From Sphingosinicella sp. CPCC 101087 (GTDB lineage: Bacteria; Pseudomonadota; Alphaproteobacteria; Sphingomonadales; Sphingomonadaceae), in the NCBI RefSeq assembly GCF_004151485.1, contig NZ_SBFF01000002.1, forward strand, positions 248,001 through 312,000: 64,000 bases of DNA, in the 5' to 3' direction. The stretch's first letter is position 1. The number at the start of each line of letters is the position of its first letter. Below the pieces are notes generated by a model that did not search any database, was not told where the DNA came from, and saw only the letters and a list, made by a program, of their open reading frames with translations. Position numbers and translations under genes: made by a program. Shown in pieces: positions 58,917-64,000 of the stretch.

Positions 58917-60833
58917 CTATTCGGAAGGCCGAACCACTGGCAGGACGATGTATGAGGCCGCATCACCCGAATGATGGACCTGATTGCGAGCGACGACCAT
59001 CTGCGTCTCTGTTTCATTGGGCCCGCCGGTATTCAGATTGCGCACGAACTTGGGGAAATTGGAGGAGGTCACCTCGATGCGGATGCGGTGGCCCGCAAGG
59101 AAGGTATTGCTGATGGTGATCGGAGTCGGCCTCACCGTGTAGACCTGCCCGGGCTCCATCAGCCGCGGCCGTTCGTACCCGTCGCGATATCGCGCGCGCA
59201 TGATGGTATCGCCGAGGATGTAAGCGGTCCCGTCGGGGGCGACATCGACCAGCTTGACCGCGAAGTCGGTGTCCTTCGCGTCGGACGAGACGTTGAGCAC
59301 CGCCTCGACGAAGCCCGAAACCTCCATCGGCTCGGTCAATGGTTCGCTGGTGTAGACCAGGACGTCGTCGCGCGCTTCGATCGCGCGCTGGTCGAACGCG
59401 CCGGCGGTCACCAGGCCGCCATTGCAGCAGTCGCCGCCGCCGATCGTCTGAACGGGATTGGCGGGGTCGTAGGCATAGGCGTCCGGCGGCTCCCGGTCCG
59501 GCGGCGGCTCGGCCAACAGCCTGCCATCGCCGTAAAGACTGTTCGCGGAACCCGCCGAACGAAGATAGAGCCGCACCTCTTCGGCGCCGGCCGGGGGCCA
59601 CTGCGTGGCGGACTGCCACCGGTTGGCGCCCATCGCGAAATAGCGCACCGCCGGAGTGGATTGCGGAAAGGCATTGCTGTCGCCCTTCAGCCATCGGTCG
59701 AAGAAGGCGTAGACTTCGCGGTCGACGTCGAAACTGGCGTCGCCCAGATTGCGGTCCCCCGATACGAAATCCGGTCCCAGTCCGTCGAAGCGGCAATGGT
59801 TGTTGGGGCCGATGACCACATATTGGTTGGCGCTCGCCTCGGGGTCGCTGCCGACGCTGCGCGCATGATTGAACAGCTCCATGTTCGGTCCGATGGAGAC
59901 GTCGTACCAGCTATTGAACCAGAGCGCCGGCACGCCCCAGCCCATATCGTCGTGATACAGCCCGCCTCGATGCCAGGCCGGATCGGCTGGCGCGCGCGCG
60001 ATCAGCTCTTCGAACGTCGCCGGAGGCTCGCCGAGGTCGGCCAACAGGGTGGCGACGGGCAGATGGCGGATCTGGCGCGTCCACTCGACGTCCGGCTTGC
60101 GCGCCGCGAGGTCGTTATAGCGCGCGATCCGGGCCATCCTCGGCTGGTCGAGGTCGCCCGGGAGCTGGGCGCGCAGGGGATTGTCGACGCCGTACAGCCA
60201 AACGAAGAACAACGTGCGCGGGACGCCGCCCGTATACCAATTGCCCTGCTCGTGGAATCGGCCGACCTCGCCGATGCCGGCCCCCGCCGCCATCGGGATC
60301 ATCGCCGCATGCGCAGGGTGGTTTTGCGCGGCGAGCGCAAGCTGCCATTCGGCCGAGGAAGAGCAGCCGAGCGTGCCCACCTTCCCGTTTGACCAGGGTT
60401 GATCGGCGATCCAGGTCAGCGCGTCGTAGCCGTCCGTCTGCGGGTGGCCGAGAATCTCATACTGTCCTTCCGAATAATAGCGACCGCGCTCGTTCTGGAC
60501 GACGAAGGCATAACCCCTCGATACGGCCTCGAGCGCCCGGCGGCTTGTCCGGGCCTGGTAGGAGAGCTCGTTGTACGGCGTCCTCCAGAAGATCGTCGGG
60601 AGCGGACCTCGCGCATTTCCGGGCAGGTAGATGTTGGTGGCGAGCCGGACGCCGTCGCGCATCGGGACCATCTCGATCATGCGCACGTCCGCCTGCTCGG
60701 CCAAGGCGCGCGCGACCGCTTCATCGCTGAAATCCGAAATGCCCTGCGCGCTGGCCGGTAGGCTGGAAACGACCAGCATCAGCGCAGCCATTCCGGCCAT
60801 GCAGCGATTTGCAATGCGGCATCTGAAGTTCAT
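58917..60833 (-). CDS. Secreted CocE/NonD-family serine hydrolase (X-Pro dipeptidyl-peptidase S15 type)
   Basis: This 638-residue hydrolase has a signal peptide (1-30, ending ASAQ), an alpha/beta-hydrolase domain and a C-terminal PepX jelly roll (about 400-620). The nucleophile is probably Ser158 in 'GTLGCSSSAEW', with the acid in 'WYDVSIGPN' and the base in 'GPNNHCR'. The oxyanion Tyr motif is 'TPYNEL'. Family members cleave amides and esters, including acyl-amino acids and X-Pro peptides. It lies between DUF1611 and XRE-cupin genes on the minus strand. Confidence 0.9.
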   Translation of the reverse strand: MNFRCRIANRCMAGMAALMLVVSSLPASAQGISDFSDEAVARALAEQADVRMIEMVPMRDGVRLATNIYLPGNARGPLPTIFWRTPYNELSYQARTSRRALEAVSRGYAFVVQNERGRYYSEGQYEILGHPQTDGYDALTWIADQPWSNGKVGTLGCSSSAEWQLALAAQNHPAHAAMIPMAAGAGIGEVGRFHEQGNWYTGGVPRTLFFVWLYGVDNPLRAQLPGDLDQPRMARIARYNDLAARKPDVEWTRQIRHLPVATLLADLGEPPATFEELIARAPADPAWHRGGLYHDDMGWGVPALWFNSWYDVSIGPNMELFNHARSVGSDPEASANQYVVIGPNNHCRFDGLGPDFVSGDRNLGDASFDVDREVYAFFDRWLKGDSNAFPQSTPAVRYFAMGANRWQSATQWPPAGAEEVRLYLRSAGSANSLYGDGRLLAEPPPDREPPDAYAYDPANPVQTIGGGDCCNGGLVTAGAFDQRAIEARDDVLVYTSEPLTEPMEVSGFVEAVLNVSSDAKDTDFAVKLVDVAPDGTAYILGDTIMRARYRDGYERPRLMEPGQVYTVRPTPITISNTFLAGHRIRIEVTSSNFPKFVRNLNTGGPNETETQMVVARNQVHHSGDAASYIVLPVVRPSE

Positions 60834-60941
60834 GGACTATCCCCCGGCCGGATCCGACTTCGGTCTTTGTCGCTTCCCTGCATCACGGAACGACCGGGTT
60901 GCCGGGAAGCGCTCTGCTTCAATTCGTTGGCGCGCTCCAGA

Positions 60942-61565
60942 TCACCGATCTCCATGCAGGTTGATGAGTGAATCCATCAGCCCGTCTTCCTCGCTCGAAC
61001 AAACGCCCAGAACTAGCGCTTCCTCGCACCCCTCGGCGACGATGTAGGCGTGCCCCATCGTGGAATCGATATAGATCGACTGCTGCTCACCCAGCGTGAC
61101 CGGATCATAGAATTCGGTGTGTACCTCGATCTGCCCTTCGATCACGAAAATGAACTCTTCGCCCTGATGTCGGACGAATTCTCCGAATGCCTCGACGCTC
61201 TTTGCGCGTATTCGGGTCAGGATCGGAATCATCCGCTTTCGGCGAAGATCCGTGCAAAGGTAGTGATAGTCATAATTGGGCGTTTTCACGCGAACGGCGC
61301 GGTCGACCTTGCCGATGCTGCGCCGGCCCATCACCTGCCGCTCGACCGGGTCCTCGCTCTCGGCGAACAGATCGGACATACTGATATTGAGGCGCCGGCT
61401 CAGCTGCTGAAGCTTGTCATAGGTGAGCGTCAGCCGGTCATGCTCCACCTTCGAGAGCGTCGAGACCGGGATGCCTGCTTTCTCGCTCATCTCCTTCAGC
61501 GTCCAAGAATGGCTTGTGCGGATTTGACGGATGAGCGTGCCGAGCGTCGGCTGTGCCTTGGTCAT
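60942..61565 (-). CDS. XRE-family regulator with C-terminal cupin domain
   Basis: This 207-residue regulator has an N-terminal helix-turn-helix (about 8-62, 'WTLKEMSEKAGIPVSTLSKVEHDRLTLTYDKL') and a C-terminal cupin ligand domain ('HQGEEFIFVIEGQIEVHTEFYDPVTLGEQQSIYID' , about 132-166). HTH-cupin proteins often control amino-acid or amine catabolism. ATG 61565 stands right after GGAGG, an unusually tight spacing. It is the natural candidate to bind the direct repeats near 58800. Confidence 0.87.
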   Translation of the reverse strand: MTKAQPTLGTLIRQIRTSHSWTLKEMSEKAGIPVSTLSKVEHDRLTLTYDKLQQLSRRLNISMSDLFAESEDPVERQVMGRRSIGKVDRAVRVKTPNYDYHYLCTDLRRKRMIPILTRIRAKSVEAFGEFVRHQGEEFIFVIEGQIEVHTEFYDPVTLGEQQSIYIDSTMGHAYIVAEGCEEALVLGVCSSEEDGLMDSLINLHGDR

Positions 61566-61717
61566 CCTCCAGCCCTGCCGTGCATTTCTGATTTCCCGAC
61601 CAGGACCATCGCCTGCATGCGCCTGCTGGAGTTGTTCCGGATTGATATCGATGGCGGATGGAGTACGCAACTACAGCAAGCACCGAGAACTTGCGGAGGA
61701 CTGCGCAGAGCCGAAGA

Positions 61718-63229
61718 TCATGGCTCGACGAGGCGATAGGTCTGGTACGGCTCATAGGAGAATGACAGGCGCGGATCGTCGGGCAATCCGTAGAATTGCA
61801 GCCTGTTGTACGGTCCTCCTTCGCGCGCGCCGGTGACCTGCTCGTAGAGATAGGGCCCGATTTGCTCCCACGCCGTCTTTCCGTCGAAGCTCTCGACCAC
61901 GACGACATTCGGCTCCGGCAACGAGACCTTGAGGTCATATTCGGGCTTGGCGGCCTGGCCGTAATCGCGGCGGTTGCCGCGATAGGAACCCATCGGCGGC
62001 AGCGGATCGTCCGTCTCCGTCCAACGTGGCGCCGGCTGCTGCGGGAAGACCCGGCCGATGATCGCATTGGTGAGGTCGGTCCTGCCCGCGCCGCTGGCCC
62101 GGCCTCCGGTGGTCGACACGAAGAAGCCGAAGCCCCGCTCAGGCGCGATCACCAGGTTGGAATGGAAGTCGCCGGTATTGCCGCCATGGCCGACCAGCCG
62201 CGGATTGGCCTCCCGGATGACGTAGAAGCCGTGTGCCATCCCGGGAAGGTCGGGCGCGTTGGCGATGGAATCGCCGAACAGCAAGGCGACCGAATCCGGC
62301 CGGAGGATGCGCGCCGGTCCGAGCTGCCCGCCGCCGAGCATCGCCATGATGAAACGGGCCATGTCGGGCGCCGTCGCGGCCGACGAGCCGGCAGGCATGA
62401 TCGAGCCGATAAGCTCGAAGGGCTGGGCCATGAACCGCCCGTCGACCAGCTCGTAGCCGGTGGCCATATGTTCGTGCAGCGCGCCGGTGAGCGGCTCGCG
62501 GAATGTCGTCAACGCCATGCCGAGCGGCGCGAAGATGTGATTCTCGACATAGTCGGCGAACGGCTCGCCCGAGACGCGCTCGACGATGTAGCCGGCCAGC
62601 GCAGAGCCGTAGTTGGAATAGGCAATCTCGGTTCCGGCCTCCCATAGGCGGGCGGGTATGTGCGCCTTGATCCACTCGCCATATTCGGCGACCTTCTCCG
62701 GGTCGCGGGTGATGATGCCGCCGACGTCGCTCATGCCCGGCGTGTGCTGCAGGAGGTCGCGCACGCGGATTGGCCGGTCGCCGTGCGGTGGAATCTCGAA
62801 ATCGAGATAGGTGTTCACATCGGCATCGAGGTCGACGCGGCCGAGCTCGACCTGCTGCATCAGCGCTGTCCAGGTGAACAGCTTGGAAACCGAGCCAGGT
62901 CGAAAGAGCGTGCGCATCGGGTCGACCGGGCGCCGCTCGTCGACATCGGCGAAACCATAGCCTCGCGTGAACAGGATCCGCCCGTCATGCACAACGGTGA
63001 CGACGGCTCCGGCGACCTCGCGAGCCGCGATCTGCTCGGCCATGACACCGTCGACGAAATCGGCCAGGCCTTGCAATCGCGCGGAATCGAAAGTCCCCGC
63101 CTCCGCGGGAGCCTGGGCAGAGATCGGATCGACAGCGGCCGGGGTCCAGGACAGGGCCGCGGCAGCGGCCGCGAGAAGCAGGATGCGGGAGCCGCGCCGC
63201 GCCGTCCGATTGCGCCCGAAATGGATCAT
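61718..63229 (-). CDS. Secreted class C serine hydrolase (beta-lactamase/D-aminopeptidase family)
   Basis: This 503-residue protein has a signal peptide (about 1-39) and a penicillin-binding-type domain with Ser113-x-x-Lys116 ('GSVSKLF'), Tyr204-x-Asn206 ('IAYSNYGSA') and 'GHGGNTG'. An extra C-terminal domain of about 130 residues ('SYRGNRRDYGQAAKPEYDLK') resembles the added domain of D-aminopeptidases and esterases of this family. It probably removes D-residues or hydrolyses an acyl group in the periplasm. GGAG lies nine bases before ATG 63229. Confidence 0.87.
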   Translation of the reverse strand: MIHFGRNRTARRGSRILLLAAAAAALSWTPAAVDPISAQAPAEAGTFDSARLQGLADFVDGVMAEQIAAREVAGAVVTVVHDGRILFTRGYGFADVDERRPVDPMRTLFRPGSVSKLFTWTALMQQVELGRVDLDADVNTYLDFEIPPHGDRPIRVRDLLQHTPGMSDVGGIITRDPEKVAEYGEWIKAHIPARLWEAGTEIAYSNYGSALAGYIVERVSGEPFADYVENHIFAPLGMALTTFREPLTGALHEHMATGYELVDGRFMAQPFELIGSIMPAGSSAATAPDMARFIMAMLGGGQLGPARILRPDSVALLFGDSIANAPDLPGMAHGFYVIREANPRLVGHGGNTGDFHSNLVIAPERGFGFFVSTTGGRASGAGRTDLTNAIIGRVFPQQPAPRWTETDDPLPPMGSYRGNRRDYGQAAKPEYDLKVSLPEPNVVVVESFDGKTAWEQIGPYLYEQVTGAREGGPYNRLQFYGLPDDPRLSFSYEPYQTYRLVEP

Positions 63230-63276
63230 CCCGTGTCTCTCCGTTTTCCAATGGATCATAGGCATCCCGGAACCGT

Positions 63277-64000
63277 TCAGCCTTGCCGGCCGCACGCGCC
63301 CCTGTCCGGCCAACCCTTCCAGCCGGGCCCACGCACGACGCGGCCGGGTGTCGCGCCCGTGTGGCGCCCGCCGGCGACTACCTGGATGCCGTTGACGAAA
63401 ACGTCGCTCACCCCGGTCGAATATCGGTGCGGCTCGGCATAGGTGGCGTGGTCGGTGATTTCCTCGGGATCGAAGATCACGATGTCCGCAAAATTGCCGG
63501 CGGCGAGGCGGCCGCGATCGCGCAGCCCCAGATTGGAGGCGGGCAACGCGGTCAGCCCGTGAATCGCCTGCGCCAGCGGCAGGGCCCGCTGCTCACGGAC
63601 ATATCTTCCGAGCAGCCGCGCGAAATTGCCGTAGGTGCGCGGATGCGCGCTGCTTTCGAGAGCCTCGCCTTCGGCGGCAGGGGCGGCGGCGTCGGATCCG
63701 AAGCTCATCCAGGGCAATGCTGTCTGACGCCGGACATTGTCCTCGGACATCATGAAATAGATGGCCCCGATCCGGCTGTCCTCCAGCACGAGGTCGATGG
63801 CGGTATCCTCCACGCTCGTCCCGCGCGTTGCCGCCACTTCCGCCAGGGTTTTTCCGAGGATTGGCCTCAGTGCCGGATTCTCCACCTCGACCAGCAGGAC
63901 ACCTTCGCCGCCGCCGGAGGCGCGCAGGAGATTTTCCCAATCGCTTTCCGGCGCGCGCATCGCCTCCAGCACTCGCGCCCGGATCTCGGGGTCGCGCAAC
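63277..64000 (-). CDS. N-acyl-D-amino-acid deacylase (D-aminoacylase), C-terminal part cut by window edge
   Basis: About 240 C-terminal residues are present; the N-terminus lies to the right of the window. The conserved regions 'GNFADIVIFDPEEITDHATY', 'YSTGVSDVFVNG', 'GGRHTGATPGRVVRGPG', and an inner 'SFGSDAAAP' metal-site segment match D-aminoacylases. These zinc amidohydrolases remove acyl groups from N-acyl-D-amino acids. Its stop lies 48 bases before the serine hydrolase start on the same strand, suggesting one transcript. Confidence 0.88.
   Translation of the reverse strand, partial: LRDPEIRARVLEAMRAPESDWENLLRASGGGEGVLLVEVENPALRPILGKTLAEVAATRGTSVEDTAIDLVLEDSRIGAIYFMMSEDNVRRQTALPWMSFGSDAAAPAAEGEALESSAHPRTYGNFARLLGRYVREQRALPLAQAIHGLTALPASNLGLRDRGRLAAGNFADIVIFDPEEITDHATYAEPHRYSTGVSDVFVNGIQVVAGGRHTGATPGRVVRGPGWKGWPDRGACGRQG

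Noticed and set aside
58738-58974. 78-residue frame between DUF1611 and CocE genes on the plus strand
   Set aside because: It runs through the direct repeats and into the antisense end of the CocE gene, with no ribosome site.

Overview
This window looks like a piece of an alphaproteobacterial chromosome, most likely from a sphingomonad (Sphingomonas, Sphingosinicella or a relative). The reasons are the high-GC coding bias, frequent ATGA/GTGA stop-start overlaps, a Tad/Cpa pilus operon, three large TonB-dependent receptors of the kind sphingomonads amplify, a glycine-riboswitch gcv operon with split glycine dehydrogenase subunits, and an A-type oxidase with fused subunits I and III. Genus is inference. 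I see no rRNA, tRNA, insertion sequence, phage or CRISPR array. Coding density is high and only two gene-free stretches exceed 300 bases.

Layout. 1-3860 (minus): start of a Tad pilus operon, cpaA-cpaB-cpaC-cpaD-cpaE, running off the left edge. 3911-5997 (plus): alpha/beta hydrolase and a DauA-like D-amino-acid dehydrogenase. 6011-8458 (minus): large FtsX/MacB-type permease. 8743-11208 (plus): DUF2946 protein and TonB receptor. 11386-12790 (minus): rnhA and ispH. 12899-19565 (plus): small lipoprotein, tandem glycine riboswitch and gcvT-gcvH-methyltransferase-gcvPA-gcvPB. 19628-22604: ICMT-type and DUF938 genes, then a minus operon of membrane-anchored methyltransferase, PAP2 phosphatase and small hydrophilic protein. 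22690-28187 (plus): YdbS/YdbT-like PH-domain pair, minor pseudopilins gspHIJK, universal stress protein. 28184-33231: queuosine-precursor transporter and a nucleoside salvage group (PfkB kinase, LOG-type hydrolase, CNT transporter, cytidine deaminase) with a 2-oxoglutarate oxygenase; an AMP nucleosidase follows at 36912. 33318-36737: Oar-like TonB receptor. 38555-40449: small protein, PilZ protein, Ca2+ antiporter. 40500-49307: respiratory block of membrane PQQ dehydrogenase, CtaG, cytochrome b561, two cytochrome c lipoproteins, CoxII-cytochrome c fusion and CoxI-III fusion. 49342-54107: small secreted protein, amidohydrolase, methyltransferase, Rrf2 regulator, CPBP protease and TetR regulator. 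54290-64000 (minus): TonB receptor, DUF1611/DgcN-like protein, CocE/NonD hydrolase, XRE-cupin regulator, class C serine hydrolase and an N-acyl-D-amino-acid deacylase truncated by the right edge.

How it fits together. The gcv operon turns glycine into one-carbon units under riboswitch control. The 28-33 kb genes import, cleave and phosphorylate nucleosides. The respiratory block can carry electrons from periplasmic sugar or alcohol oxidation through lipoprotein cytochromes to a caa3-like oxidase. Its subunit I has Gln where A-type oxidases carry the K-channel Lys and has lost the usual D-channel asparagines. The last 10 kb reads as an uptake and catabolic locus for D-amino-acid-containing peptides or N-acyl-D-amino acids; that reading is inference. 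Other points to check are a DUF938 gene that seems to start at ATC, a leaderless Rrf2 gene with its operator next to the start codon, a TetR palindrome, two 14-bp direct repeats 20 bp apart in the D-amino-acid locus, and the broken C-terminus of a second CocE-like gene.
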